DNA from: CAJPQU01 sp052170475
Lineage (GTDB): Bacteria; Bacillota; Negativicutes; Selenomonadales; Selenomonadaceae
Direction: 5' to 3'
DNA: 64,000 nucleotides
Assembly (NCBI GenBank): GCA_052170475.1
Contig: JBQNAL010000003.1
Span: 115,742 to 179,741 of the forward strand
This document shows positions 8,025 to 16,953 of the stretch, one piece after another (the first letter of the stretch is position 1; each line of letters begins with the position of its first letter). Made by a program: the position numbers and the translations under genes. The notes below the pieces were generated by a model. The model saw only the letters and a program-made list of their open reading frames with translations. It was not told the DNA's origin and searched no databases.

Positions 8025-8086
8025 TTACACCTAACCACTAAGCGCAGTCTTCACTTCGTTCGCCTTTGCTAAGTGGTTAGGTATAT
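8025..8086 (-). repeat. Long stem-loop in the leader of the NlpC/P60 gene
   Basis: ACCTAACCACT (8029-8039) pairs with AGTGGTTAGGT (8072-8082), and three more pairs follow inside after one mismatch. The loop is about 24 bases. A second, smaller hairpin (AGGCA/TGCCT) lies between it and the Shine-Dalgarno, near 8000-8017. I recognise no known riboswitch, and neither stem is followed by a T-run. Confidence 0.55.
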
Positions 8087-8179
8087 AGTGACACTAAACT
8101 CGTACTCCCTCTGGTCGTACTCGTTAAGTGTTTATATTATATCACCTTGTGGCGGGACAGAAAAGCCTCTCGCGCCCCC

Positions 8180-9283
8180 TTATTTGATCCGATTCAAGAG
8201 CGCGGCCAATTCCTCCGCCGAGGCATCAGCCCCAATCGGAGAAACGACGGCTTGATCGCCAAAATAAACGGTATCGTCAGAAGCATAGGCTTCCCCTGCC
8301 GTACCGTTATGGTACGCCTTCGCGAGCGCACCGGCGACAAAATACGCCCGCTCGTTGCCGCTCATGTTTTCCGTAGCCGACGGAGCGATGAAGTCCTTCC
8401 CATTGACCCGCACCGTCGCCACATCATCTTTGACCTCAATCTTCACTTTGCCGCCGGAGTATTCCGCTAATTTCTTCGCATAACTATCCCGCCGTTCCTT
8501 ATGGGACGGATGATCGGACGGGTTGAAAATATCCCCCACAAAATTCTTGCTGCCACTGCCGTATTGATCCATGACCCGCTGCCAGATGGCGGCACAGGCG
8601 CCCGGATTGTAGTCCGACTGGATGATATAATCAAAGGCCAAATTGTCCGCTTCCCACTCCTGGGGTTTCGTGACATGGACAGCGCTGATGTTATTGACCA
8701 GGATATTTCCGAGCGCCTCAACCCCGGTGGCCTCCGCGACAATCGAGCCTAAAATGGAAGCGTTCAGCGTCCCCTTAAGACTCTTTCGGACATGCTCCTT
8801 CTGCCCGTGCCCCATCTCGTGGCCTAAAACCACCGCCACCTCGTCGTCGTTGGCAACCAAATTGAACATGCCGGTATTGACGCTGATGTTATGCCCCAAG
8901 GAGCAGAAAGCATTGAAGCTCTCGTCCGTATTGATGAAATAGTTATAGGGCTTTTGCGTAATGGACGGATCCACGCGCGCGATGGCACGGGAGAGATTCC
9001 CCATGATGACGTCCAAGCGTTCATTCAGTTCCTCGTCTTCATTGACCCCATACTTTTCCTGCATCATGTCGAAGAACTCTGCGCGTCCCTCTCCGTCATA
9101 ATGCTTCATGGCGTTGTCCACGAGGGCGTACTGCACCCCTGCTTGGATCCCCGCCCCGATAATGCTTCCCCAACCGGCCTCCACCGTCGGTGCACTCCCG
9201 ATCGAGAGGGAGAATACCGCCGCCGCCGCTAAGGCCGCCGCCTTTTGCCGAAGCATCTTCGTCTTTTTCTGAAACAATCCCAT
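8180..9283 (-). CDS. Exported M48 family metalloprotease
   Basis: This is a zinc-dependent peptidase of the M48 (Ste24/HtpX/BepA-like) group, probably acting in the periplasm on misfolded envelope proteins. The 367-residue protein has a signal peptide (residues about 10-36, ending TVEA), the zinc motif HEMGH at 155-159 and a third ligand, Glu211, in the QEWEADNLA helix. The start MGLFQKK at 9283 has GGGAGG eight bases upstream; the frame extends a further 18 codons without support. No TPR repeats are seen, unlike BepA. Confidence 0.9.
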   Translation of the reverse strand: MGLFQKKTKMLRQKAAALAAAAVFSLSIGSAPTVEAGWGSIIGAGIQAGVQYALVDNAMKHYDGEGRAEFFDMMQEKYGVNEDEELNERLDVIMGNLSRAIARVDPSITQKPYNYFINTDESFNAFCSLGHNISVNTGMFNLVANDDEVAVVLGHEMGHGQKEHVRKSLKGTLNASILGSIVAEATGVEALGNILVNNISAVHVTKPQEWEADNLAFDYIIQSDYNPGACAAIWQRVMDQYGSGSKNFVGDIFNPSDHPSHKERRDSYAKKLAEYSGGKVKIEVKDDVATVRVNGKDFIAPSATENMSGNERAYFVAGALAKAYHNGTAGEAYASDDTVYFGDQAVVSPIGADASAEELAALLNRIK

Positions 9284-9398
9284 GATGATCGCCTCCCTTT
9301 TAGCTGTATTATAGAAACTTATCCATTCATCCGTCAATCCGCTCTTTTTCCCACAAAATAACGGGAATGGCTCGACATCGAAACTTTTCTGTCAAACG

Positions 9399-9436
9399 AA
9401 AAATGCGCTCCTTCGCCAAAACGCCAAGGAGCGCAT
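9399..9436 (-). terminator. Terminator of the chemoreceptor gene
   Basis: On the minus strand ATGCGCTCCTTGGCG pairs with a near-perfect complement over a short loop and is followed by TTTTCGTTT. It lies just after the stop of the gene at 9453-10841. Confidence 0.85.
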
Positions 9437-9452
9437 CCTGCGCCTATGAAAT

Positions 9453-10841
9453 TTACATGTGCCGCTGGATGGAATTCATGCAATCCAAAACTTCCCGCGA
9501 AAGCCGATCAATCTCCCCAAGATTGTCCTCAACTTCCTGCGCCCGATGCGCGTAATGCGCGTCAATGGTCGTGGCGCAAAGTTTATGGAACTGTTCATGG
9601 ATGGCTCCCAACCGCTGATACTCCGATAAATGGCTGTATTTTGCCGCACCGTCGCCCGAGTACCACTTGCCAAGCCGACAATCCGCATGGGAAGCGACAT
9701 CGGCCGCTTTTAGCTCAATGTTCCCCCAAACCATCTGATGGATCCGCATCGCCCACACGAGGTGATCTGTTTTCGCAAAATCAACGATGGTTTTCGGATC
9801 GAAAGGAATGTTCATCTGCGTGATCTTGATGCGAACGGCATTCGTTTTGCGGACGGAAGCGTAAATGCCCGCGTTGCAGCTCTTGGAGTCGTCTGCCATC
9901 TGCACCACGTCGTCCACGGTGGAGTTGAGCGTCGCGTTCATTTCCTCAAAGGCGGCGGACTGCCGCTGCGCTAAGGGCGCCAAGGCATCGACCGTCGTAT
10001 TGATGGTGTCGAACACATCCGTCAGTTTATTCGTTTCCCCGGTGGCTTTGCCCACAGATTCCACATTGGCCTTGAAGGATTCGTCCATGTGGTGGAACTC
10101 GCCTGCGATCTCCTCGACACCCGTGCGGATCTGGGTGAGCTGCCCGCGAATTTCATCCACCGAAGTCTTGGACTGCTCGGCTAACTTGCGCACTTCGTCC
10201 GCCACCACGGCAAAGCCCCGACCGTGTTCCCCGGCGCGCGCCGCTTCAATGGAAGCATTGAGCGCCAAAAGGTTCGTCTGCTCGGCGATGCTGTTCACGG
10301 TGACCACCAAGTTGTCGATGCTGGCCGTGCGGTCATGGAGCGAGGTCACATGATCCGTCATGCCGGCGATGCCCGCCTGGGCGCTTCCCGTTTCCTTCGC
10401 CACCCCCTCAATCGTCGCCCGGGTCATTTCCATGGCACTCTTGCCCACGCCCGTCTGCTCCGCCGTCTTAGAGGTAGCTTCCGCCAAATACACAATATCG
10501 TCGGTCATGGAGTTGACCGCCGCCATCAACTCTTTCACATTGGTCTGCACGGTTCGGTTTTCCCGCGCCAATTCATTGAGACGATTGGCCGCCTCCACCG
10601 TCTCATACACCGCATGATTGATTTCCCGCGACAGCTCCACCAGCATATCGCTTTCTTTGCGCGCAAACTGCTCCACTAAATCCGCGACTGCCTGCAGCCT
10701 TGGATCCCGCAGTCTCGGTGCGGGACGGGACAGCTCTCCTCCGAGTAATGCCTGTACATACTTTTCCAATTCTCTCGTATCTGCCGACGGCTCTGGCGCC
10801 GGCGAGGCTGCCGCCCTCTGCGGTGTCGATTTGAAAAACAT
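9453..10841 (-). CDS. Soluble chemoreceptor with C-terminal zinc-binding (CZB) domain
   Basis: The 462-residue cytoplasmic methyl-accepting chemotaxis protein has no membrane helix. The conserved signalling hairpin, which contacts CheW and CheA, is at about residues 184-226 (IAEQTNLLALNASIEAARAGE, then GRGFAVVADEVRKLAEQS). The C terminus is a CZB domain with all four expected ligands: His360 (HLVW), Cys388 (CRLGKW), His415 and His419 (HEQFH). Known CZB proteins sense zinc or hypochlorous acid. The start MFFKSTPQ has AAGGAGG a few bases upstream, and a promoter lies at 10885-10912. It is monocistronic; its partners are outside the window, except perhaps CheV. Confidence 0.92.
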   Translation of the reverse strand: MFFKSTPQRAAASPAPEPSADTRELEKYVQALLGGELSRPAPRLRDPRLQAVADLVEQFARKESDMLVELSREINHAVYETVEAANRLNELARENRTVQTNVKELMAAVNSMTDDIVYLAEATSKTAEQTGVGKSAMEMTRATIEGVAKETGSAQAGIAGMTDHVTSLHDRTASIDNLVVTVNSIAEQTNLLALNASIEAARAGEHGRGFAVVADEVRKLAEQSKTSVDEIRGQLTQIRTGVEEIAGEFHHMDESFKANVESVGKATGETNKLTDVFDTINTTVDALAPLAQRQSAAFEEMNATLNSTVDDVVQMADDSKSCNAGIYASVRKTNAVRIKITQMNIPFDPKTIVDFAKTDHLVWAMRIHQMVWGNIELKAADVASHADCRLGKWYSGDGAAKYSHLSEYQRLGAIHEQFHKLCATTIDAHYAHRAQEVEDNLGEIDRLSREVLDCMNSIQRHM

Positions 10842-10884
10842 CCTAACCCTCCTTTATTTTCTCTACCATCAATCTCATGTAAAT

Positions 10885-10912
10885 ATTCTACTATGACATT
10901 TCCATAAGTCAA
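10885..10912 (-). promoter_or_regulatory. Promoter of the CZB chemoreceptor gene
   Basis: On the minus strand TTGACT (10912-10907) and TAGAAT (10890-10885) are 16 bases apart. This is sigma-A-like and not a flagellar sigma-28 type sequence. Confidence 0.6.
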
Positions 10913-11020
10913 TACCTACGCTTTTCGTTTGTATACGCCTTTAGTCCCAAGCTTTCTGCGAAACGGAAAAAGCACACCAAAAAACCGCGTTCTATCCGTA
11001 AAAGTATTTTCTTTCCTTCA

Positions 11021-11049
11021 TTTACAAAGAGCGAAATTCATACTATAAT
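11021..11049 (+). promoter_or_regulatory. Promoter of the AI-2E family gene
   Basis: TTTACA (11021-11026) and TATAAT (11044-11049) are separated by 17 bases, about 110 bases before the start codon. The gap 10913-11020 shows nothing else recognisable. Confidence 0.7.
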
Positions 11050-11162
11050 TTAGCAGAAATGAAGCGGATGCATGTTTCTTTTGCCGCGCACTGCACCTCG
11101 GCGAAAACCATGCACCGCCGCCAACAGGTATCGCTTGCCCGGGACGAAAGGAGGATATGCCC

Positions 11163-12194
11163 ATGTGGCAGAAACATCAAACATCCATCTTGCTGGCCAT
11201 CAGCTTTCTTTTTGTGTTATCCGCCTTCTGGCTCCTCCCCCAGCTCGCCTTCGTGGTCTTCATCGCCCTCCTCATCGACCTTTTGCTGCACCCTCTGGTG
11301 GATCATCTGTACCGCGTGCGCTACATTCCGCGCTCCGCCGGCGCGGCGCTGAGCCTTCTCTGCTTCATCACCCTCGCCTTCGGCTTTTTTACCGTATTGT
11401 CCGCCCCGCTGGCCGCTTCGGTACAAAAATTTACCCATGATCTGCCGACCCTGACCTCGAACATCCGTGACCTTTTTTCCTCCTCCTCCTTTCTGTCCCA
11501 AGAGATCGACAACCTTTGGACGGAACTGGCCTCTCTCTCCATCACCGCCGTTCGCTCCTCCTTGACCATGTTGATTTCCCTCTTCAATAAAGTGTTCGAC
11601 ATCGTCATCATCCTGTTTACCGCCTTTTATCTCTTAAAGGATGGCCGCGCCATCCAAGGCTGGATTACGCGCCTATTCCCTTCCAAAGATCACCTGCGCG
11701 TCTTTCGCCTCTTCGACCGGATCCTTCGCGCGCTCAACATCTACATTTACAGTCAATTGGCCATCTGTTTCCTCATGGGCACGGTCGTCTTCCTCTATTT
11801 CGCTTTCCGCGATCTCCCCTACGCGGCGGTTTTCGCGGTAGTTTCCGGCGTCAGTGAATTTATTCCCGTCATCGGCCCCACCATCGCCTCTGCGTTTGGC
11901 GTTGCCATGACGGCGACCATCTCCCCTTGGGTAGGTCTGCAAACGATGTGTTTCTATCTTCTCCTCACCCAGATCAACCACAACTTTGTCTATCCCATGC
12001 TCATTGGCCGCTCCCTCAAACTCCATCCCATCGCCATCCTCTTGGGAATCCTCTTGGGCGGCAACCTCTTGGACGCCCCGGGCATGTTCTTAGCCGTTCC
12101 CTTCATGGTCATCATTCGCTTGGTCATCCAAGACATCTACACGGCGACCAAAAAAGCCGAAGAAAGTGCCATTCCGCCACCACCCGCGACGTAA
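11163..12194 (+). CDS. AI-2E family (PerM/YtvI-type) membrane transporter
   Basis: This is a polytopic membrane protein of 343 residues in the AI-2E exporter family; members act as permeases, autoinducer-2 exporters or Na+(Li+)/H+ antiporters, so the substrate here is open. Helices near the N terminus precede an extramembrane segment (about 75-135), and the core holds the family motif SEFIPVIGPTIAS and a LLGGNLLDAPGMFLAVP segment in the last third. Two ATGs are close together; the one at 11163 has AGGAGG eight bases upstream, whereas the one at 11157 is only two bases from it. A bidirectional terminator follows. Confidence 0.85.
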   Translation: MWQKHQTSILLAISFLFVLSAFWLLPQLAFVVFIALLIDLLLHPLVDHLYRVRYIPRSAGAALSLLCFITLAFGFFTVLSAPLAASVQKFTHDLPTLTSNIRDLFSSSSFLSQEIDNLWTELASLSITAVRSSLTMLISLFNKVFDIVIILFTAFYLLKDGRAIQGWITRLFPSKDHLRVFRLFDRILRALNIYIYSQLAICFLMGTVVFLYFAFRDLPYAAVFAVVSGVSEFIPVIGPTIASAFGVAMTATISPWVGLQTMCFYLLLTQINHNFVYPMLIGRSLKLHPIAILLGILLGGNLLDAPGMFLAVPFMVIIRLVIQDIYTATKKAEESAIPPPPAT

Positions 12195-12219
12195 CGCATC
12201 GTCTTTAATAGGGAGAACC

Positions 12220-12262
12220 AAAAAAGCGCCTGTCCTTGCTGCGAAAGGACAGGCGCTTTACG
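12220..12262. terminator. Bidirectional terminator between the AI-2E gene and cheV
   Basis: AAGCGCCTGTCCTT pairs perfectly with AAGGACAGGCGCTT over a 6-base loop, with an A-run on the left and a T-run on the right. It serves the two convergent genes. Confidence 0.88.
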
Positions 12263-12286
12263 TTTGCATCAACAGCCCGATGAAAT

Positions 12287-13240
12287 TTACTTTACCTCGG
12301 CGATGTCTTGCGCCGGCTTACCGAAGATCAACTTATCCACCAACTGAATGAGCTGATTGATCTCCGGCTTTGAGATCTGCCCGCTGGCGCCTAACGCTTC
12401 CCCTTTGAGGCGCATTTCTTCATTGATGAGGGACGAGAAGAGGACGACGGGGATGTCCTTCAAGCGCTCGTTCTCCCGAATGAGCTTAAGGAGACGATGA
12501 CCGTCCATCTGGGGCATCTCAATGTCGGTGATGACCAGCCGAACAAGATCGTCAATGGGTTTATCGATCTGTGACAGGCTCAGGAGATATTCCCACGCTT
12601 CCTTGCCGTTGCCATTCGCTTTCACGAAGCGATAACCAGACTCATGGAGCGTTTCCACAATGAGCTCCCGCAGCATGGTGGAATCCTCCGCCACCACGAT
12701 GTGCTCCTTGGAGCGAAGTTCTTTGATGTCGTCTTCCGCCTCTTCAAACGTGGTCAGTTTAGCATTGACCTCGGGATTGATCTCAGCGATGATCGTCTCG
12801 AAATCCAAGAGCAGCACGATCCGACCTTCCATCTTGATGATCCCCACGACGCGGGACTGATCCCCGACCTCAGGCGCCGGCTCCATCTCTTTCCACGAAA
12901 TGCGGTGAATGCGGGACACATTGTCCACCAAAAAACCGATATGGTAATTGTTGATCTCCGTCACGATGATATTTCGCGGTTTATCCGTCCCCGCCACATT
13001 CAGGCAGCGCGGCAGATTCACGAGCGGCATGGAACGCCCCCGCAGGGTGAACAAGCCATCGATGTACGGATGCGCCTGCGGCATCGACGTCACGGGGAAA
13101 TCGGCGCTCGTGATGACCTCGCGCACCTTCGCTACGTTGATTCCGTAATTGACCGCCCCGATGTTAAACTCCACAATTTCAAATTCATTCGTGCCGGTTT
13201 CCAGCAGAATGCCCTTTTTATCTCCACTCGTTTCTGCCAT
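12287..13240 (-). CDS. cheV: Chemotaxis coupling protein CheV
   Basis: CheV couples receptors to the CheA kinase and is tuned by phosphorylation. The 317-residue protein has an N-terminal CheW-like domain (about 15-165, with VNYGINVAKVREV) and a C-terminal receiver (about 180-310). The receiver keeps the acidic pair (VAEDS), the phospho-acceptor in VITDIEMPQMDG and the lysine in ISKPE. I chose the ATG at 13240, which has a GGGGG tract seven bases upstream, over an upstream TTG at 13258. No cheA or cheW is in the window. Confidence 0.93.
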   Translation of the reverse strand: MAETSGDKKGILLETGTNEFEIVEFNIGAVNYGINVAKVREVITSADFPVTSMPQAHPYIDGLFTLRGRSMPLVNLPRCLNVAGTDKPRNIIVTEINNYHIGFLVDNVSRIHRISWKEMEPAPEVGDQSRVVGIIKMEGRIVLLLDFETIIAEINPEVNAKLTTFEEAEDDIKELRSKEHIVVAEDSTMLRELIVETLHESGYRFVKANGNGKEAWEYLLSLSQIDKPIDDLVRLVITDIEMPQMDGHRLLKLIRENERLKDIPVVLFSSLINEEMRLKGEALGASGQISKPEINQLIQLVDKLIFGKPAQDIAEVK

Positions 13241-13358
13241 ATATGTCGCCCCCAACAAAGTCCATTTTTCTTATATATTCGTGACCGACAAGGAAACTCC
13301 TGCTTCCCCTTTCACTTTTATGAAAAAAGTTACAGGGTAAAATGACCTATCCAGCCGT

Positions 13359-14249
13359 TTATTCTTTCAAGTACGTCCAGCCATCCCGTTCTTCGATCAA
13401 GCCCTGCTTCAGTAACCCGCCCATGGCGCGTTTGAACGCAGCCTTGCTGATCCGAAACCGTTCCCGAATGACGTCGGGAGAAGACGCGTCGCTGTACGGC
13501 ATGCGCCCATGATGCTCGCGAAGCAGCGCCAAGATGGCCTCGCCGTCCGTCACCATCGCCTTTTCTTTGACTTCCCGAAGCGACGCATTGAGGCGGCCAT
13601 CCTCTCGGACGAAAGTCACTCTCGCCGTGACGGTCTCCCCCACGTGGGGACGATCCACCATTTCTTTTCGATCAATGAAGACGATGTACCGCTCCGTCGA
13701 AAAAAGAAACGCACCCTGATCCGTGTAGTTATAAATCTGCCCGGTGACGAAGCTGCCGACGGGTACGTCTGCCGCCGATTTTGCAGCGCGGCGCATCTCG
13801 TCTTCCACTTCCATGGTGACAGCTAGACGCCCCGATTTATCGGTGTAGAGCTTCGCCCAAACCGTTTCGCCGATCTGGGGGCGTCCCCGCATCCCGGCGT
13901 AGGGAAGAAAGATGCCCCGCTCCGTCCCCACGTCTAAAAAAGCGCCGTCTTTGCTGACGTTGATGACCTTCAAGCGCGCGATCTGCCCCTCCTTCATCTT
14001 CGGGAGGCGCATACTGGCGGTCAGCCGCCGCTTGGGATCGCGGTACAGAAAGACGCGCACCTCGTCCCCGACAGCCACCGGCGCCGTCTGCTGCTCCTTG
14101 TGGAGAAGAATATCATCGCTGCTCCGACCGGTCTCTGCGTCTAAGAACGCCCCCATCTCCGCCAAGCGGGCGACGCGCAGCGTCGCGATGGAACCCGGCA
14201 ATTTCTCTTTTCCCGTCACCTGCTTCGCCCCGTTCTCACTCATCCTCAT
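13359..14249 (-). CDS. CvfB-like S1 RNA-binding protein
   Basis: The 296-residue protein has the CvfB/YitL layout: three S1-like OB folds (for example LKVINVSKDGAFLDVGTERGIFLP and GQIYNYTDQGAFLFST) and a C-terminal winged helix (SPDVIRERFRISKAAFKRAMGGLLKQG). In Staphylococcus aureus CvfB binds RNA and affects virulence expression; the role here is unknown. The start at 14249, or an ATG at 14243, overlaps the end of rsfS, so translation is probably coupled. It is the last gene of the long run that begins at rplU. Confidence 0.85.
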   Translation of the reverse strand: MRMSENGAKQVTGKEKLPGSIATLRVARLAEMGAFLDAETGRSSDDILLHKEQQTAPVAVGDEVRVFLYRDPKRRLTASMRLPKMKEGQIARLKVINVSKDGAFLDVGTERGIFLPYAGMRGRPQIGETVWAKLYTDKSGRLAVTMEVEDEMRRAAKSAADVPVGSFVTGQIYNYTDQGAFLFSTERYIVFIDRKEMVDRPHVGETVTARVTFVREDGRLNASLREVKEKAMVTDGEAILALLREHHGRMPYSDASSPDVIRERFRISKAAFKRAMGGLLKQGLIEERDGWTYLKE

Positions 14250-14589
14250 AAGGAGTCAGTACCGCATCGCCCCAAAGCTGCTCCAGCGCATAATATTCAC
14301 GGCTGTCCCGGGTGAATACGTGGGCGACACAATCGCCGTAGTCTAAAAGAACCCATTCGCCCTCCCGGTACCCTTCCTTGTGGCCGATCTCCACGCCGGC
14401 TTCCTTCAATTTATCCTCAATCTCATCCGCGATGGCACGGGTCTGGGTCACGGTGTTCCCCGAGCAAACGACGAAATAATCCGTGGATACCGTGACCTTC
14501 CGCATATCCATGAGGACGATGTCCCGCCCTTTTTTATTGCTGGCCGCTGCCGCTATCGCATGCGCCAATGACTCCGACGTATCAAACAC
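14236..14589 (-). CDS. rsfS: Ribosome silencing factor RsfS
   Basis: RsfS binds L14 on the large subunit and blocks subunit joining, saving energy in starved cells. The 117-residue protein contains the DUF143/Iojap hallmarks: DIVLMDMRKVTVSTDYFVVCSG, then HKEGYREGEWVLLDYGDCVAHVF. The start is GTG at 14589 with GAAAGGAG eight bases upstream. The order nadD-yqeK-LCP-rsfS is common in Firmicutes. Confidence 0.95.
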   Translation of the reverse strand: MFDTSESLAHAIAAAASNKKGRDIVLMDMRKVTVSTDYFVVCSGNTVTQTRAIADEIEDKLKEAGVEIGHKEGYREGEWVLLDYGDCVAHVFTRDSREYYALEQLWGDAVLTPYEDE

Positions 14590-14603
14590 GCTTCATTCTC
14601 CTT

Positions 14604-15668
14604 TCACGGCTTCGCGCCGTCCTTGCTTTCCTCTCCTGCCACAGGCTCCGGGAAAAGCTCCGCGATCTTCTCCTTCACCTTCGGAAGATCCGCCACATAA
14701 ACACTGTCGTCCCCCACCTGCGGCGCACCGGGCAGCATGGCGGTATCCGGCGGCTCCGGGGAGAGCGTCTGCACCACCGCCGCCAGCTGTCCCGAGTCCC
14801 ACACCTCGACGCTCGTGGTCACCCGCGCCTGCAAAATCTGAGCGAGCTGCGGCAGTTTCGGCACCGTATCGAGCTGGAGCAATCGGTCGTACATGGCCTT
14901 GACGAAGCGGCGCTGCCGCTGCACGCGGCCAATATCGCCCAATTCGCCGCTCCGATAGCGAAGATATTTCTGTACGGTATCCCCGTCCATGTGCTGATAG
15001 CCCTGCGCAATATGGATGGCGAGATGCGCGTCGGGATCCTCATAGTCCATGGGCATCTCTGCGTAGAGGTCGATCCCGCCCACGGCGTCGACAAGCTCTG
15101 CCAAAATCTTCGGATCGAGAACCACATAGTAGTGAAGCGTGACGCCCAAGAGATCACGCACCGCACGCATCGCCTCCATCGGCCCTCCCATGCGGTATAT
15201 GCGGCTGATCGTCTCCGAGGTTCCATCCGCCGCCGTCATCAGCGTCCCCCGAGGAATGGACAGCACCCGCACCCGTCCCGCGCCCTGATCGAGGCTGACC
15301 ACGAGAACGCTGTCCGCATTTGGCGCACCGTCTTCCTCTCCTTCATCCACCCCGAGGAGGAGGACGTTCATGTAGTTGTCAAACTGCGCATCCATCGCCG
15401 TCTGATGACTGGCCTTGCGGGCGATATACGCTTGGTACATGCCATAGTAATGATTGTAGACTTCCCCGCCCCAGAGAAAGACACGATAGCCGCCCCAGCC
15501 AATGCCGCCCAAAAAGGAGAGGAAAAGCAGCAGCCGAAAGAACTGTATGCGCCGATAGCGCCGACGAATACGGCGCTTCGCCGCAATATTCGCTTCCGTC
15601 TGTCCGGTCATCGGCGCATCCTGCCCCCCTCTTCCTTTCTCGTTCTCAAGCACAGACAAAGTATCCAT
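14604..15668 (-). CDS. LytR-CpsA-Psr (LCP) family protein
   Basis: LCP proteins attach secondary polymers to peptidoglycan outside the cytoplasmic membrane. The 354-residue protein has a cytoplasmic Arg-rich stretch, one membrane helix (about 43-62) and an LCP domain with LLLGVDEGEEDGAPNADSV, the Arg-rich SIPRGTL motif and HYYVVLDPKILAELVDAVGGIDL. The ATG at 15668 sits right on an AAGG; a TTG nine bases later (15659) is better spaced from that site and may be the true start. In a diderm lacking classical teichoic acids the polymer attached is uncertain. Confidence 0.9.
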   Translation of the reverse strand: MDTLSVLENEKGRGGQDAPMTGQTEANIAAKRRIRRRYRRIQFFRLLLFLSFLGGIGWGGYRVFLWGGEVYNHYYGMYQAYIARKASHQTAMDAQFDNYMNVLLLGVDEGEEDGAPNADSVLVVSLDQGAGRVRVLSIPRGTLMTAADGTSETISRIYRMGGPMEAMRAVRDLLGVTLHYYVVLDPKILAELVDAVGGIDLYAEMPMDYEDPDAHLAIHIAQGYQHMDGDTVQKYLRYRSGELGDIGRVQRQRRFVKAMYDRLLQLDTVPKLPQLAQILQARVTTSVEVWDSGQLAAVVQTLSPEPPDTAMLPGAPQVGDDSVYVADLPKVKEKIAELFPEPVAGEESKDGAKP

Positions 15669-15671
15669 CCT

Positions 15672-16277
15672 TCACGCGCGCGGGGCGACCACTTTTTTCC
15701 CTTGCGCGACCGTGCCTGACAGCAAGATCTCGTTGCGCGCCGTCACCGTATCGGGATGAACGAGCTGCCCCTCGCCCACCACATAGAGGATCGATTGGCT
15801 CAACGCTTCCAACATGATTTCATCGAGCGTCCCCGTCTCACCGATCGCGCGAAGCGCCTCGACACCTTTATACGTGCGCCCCGGCTCAATCATGTCCGCA
15901 AAATAGACGATTTTTTCGAGCGGCGTCATGGCCGCCCCCCCTACGGTGTGGAGTGCAACGGCACGAAAAATCGCCTCATCCGTCACCCCGTACACCTCAC
16001 GCAGGCGGTACGCCCCCAAGGGCGCGTGCAGGAGAAGCGGCATCGCCCGCTCGATGGGCGTCACGGGGATGCCCCGCGCCGACGCCTCTCGGATCATCTC
16101 CTCCACGGGAAACTCGCGGGCGTTATCGTGCAGGAGCCCCGCCAGCCGCGCCCTTTCCACGTCCACGCCGAACCGCCGTGCCAATCGCTCCGCCGTCTCC
16201 GCCACGCCCAAAGAATGTTCGTAGCGTGCGGGGCGGAGCCGCTTTGCGAGAAGGATCCGGCTTTCCTCATACGTCAT
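15672..16277 (-). CDS. yqeK: HD-domain hydrolase YqeK (symmetrical Ap4A hydrolase)
   Basis: YqeK proteins split diadenosine tetraphosphate into two ADP, controlling alarmone levels. The 201-residue protein has the HD metal-binding pattern: His21 (YEHSLGVAETA), His50-Asp51 (LLHDNARE), later HAPLGAY and FADMIEPGR. It overlaps nadD by 11 bases, the usual nadD-yqeK pairing, and is followed immediately by the LCP gene. Confidence 0.94.
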   Translation of the reverse strand: MTYEESRILLAKRLRPARYEHSLGVAETAERLARRFGVDVERARLAGLLHDNAREFPVEEMIREASARGIPVTPIERAMPLLLHAPLGAYRLREVYGVTDEAIFRAVALHTVGGAAMTPLEKIVYFADMIEPGRTYKGVEALRAIGETGTLDEIMLEALSQSILYVVGEGQLVHPDTVTARNEILLSGTVAQGKKVVAPRA

Positions 16278-16911
16278 CGCGGTACAACCCTTCCTTATAT
16301 ATGTATTGCTCCACTGCGTCCGGCACGATGTAGCGGATGGACGCGCCCCGCCGCACCCGCTGGCGAATATCCGTGGAGGAAATCTCCAGCTCCGGCGTCG
16401 TCACCGGGTGGATCCGCGCTTCCCCCAGCGCCCCCAATTCCCGCCGCAGCCGCACCAAATCCGGCTCCTCGCCGGGGCGCGAGGCGGCGATGAAGGGGCA
16501 CAGCGTCAAAAGCTCCTCCACCCGATCCCAAGTGGCGATCTCCGCGATGACATCGGTGCCGATGATAAAGGAAAACGCCGTGTGGGGAAATTGATAGCGC
16601 AAAGCATAGATCGTATCAATGGTGTAGGAGGGGCCTGGACGATTCATCTCAATATCTGACACGATAAAATGGGGATTGGAAAGCGTCGCTAAGACCGTCA
16701 TCAGGTAGCGATGCGCCGCCGCCGTGATGCGCTGCCCCTGCTTATGCGGGGGGGAAGCGGCCGGAATGAAGAGGATCTCGTCTAACCGGTACTCGCCCCG
16801 CACGGCTTCCGCCATCATCAAATGCCCCACATGGATGGGATCAAAGGTGCCGCCTAAGATCCCCACCCGCTTGCCCGTCCTCTCACGAAGCTCCGAAACG
16901 GTGTCCGTCAT
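16267..16911 (-). CDS. nadD: Nicotinate-nucleotide adenylyltransferase
   Basis: NadD joins nicotinate mononucleotide and ATP to make deamido-NAD, a step of NAD synthesis. The 214-residue protein has the nucleotidyltransferase motif GGTFDPIHVGHL (residues 20-31), the FIPAASPPHKQG substrate loop and the C-terminal ISSTDIRQRVRRG motif. It overlaps yqeK at its 3' end and follows a small membrane-protein ORF at its 5' side. Confidence 0.96.
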   Translation of the reverse strand: MTDTVSELRERTGKRVGILGGTFDPIHVGHLMMAEAVRGEYRLDEILFIPAASPPHKQGQRITAAAHRYLMTVLATLSNPHFIVSDIEMNRPGPSYTIDTIYALRYQFPHTAFSFIIGTDVIAEIATWDRVEELLTLCPFIAASRPGEEPDLVRLRRELGALGEARIHPVTTPELEISSTDIRQRVRRGASIRYIVPDAVEQYIYKEGLYRDDV

Positions 16912-16953
16912 CGTACGCCCTCCTCTCCCCCGTGCCGTCCGTCACTTTCGCCG

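Noticed and set aside
8073..8160. Repeated TCGTACTC words considered as a short CRISPR-like or iteron array
   Set aside because: Only two copies occur, irregularly spaced; no array structure is present here or elsewhere in the window.
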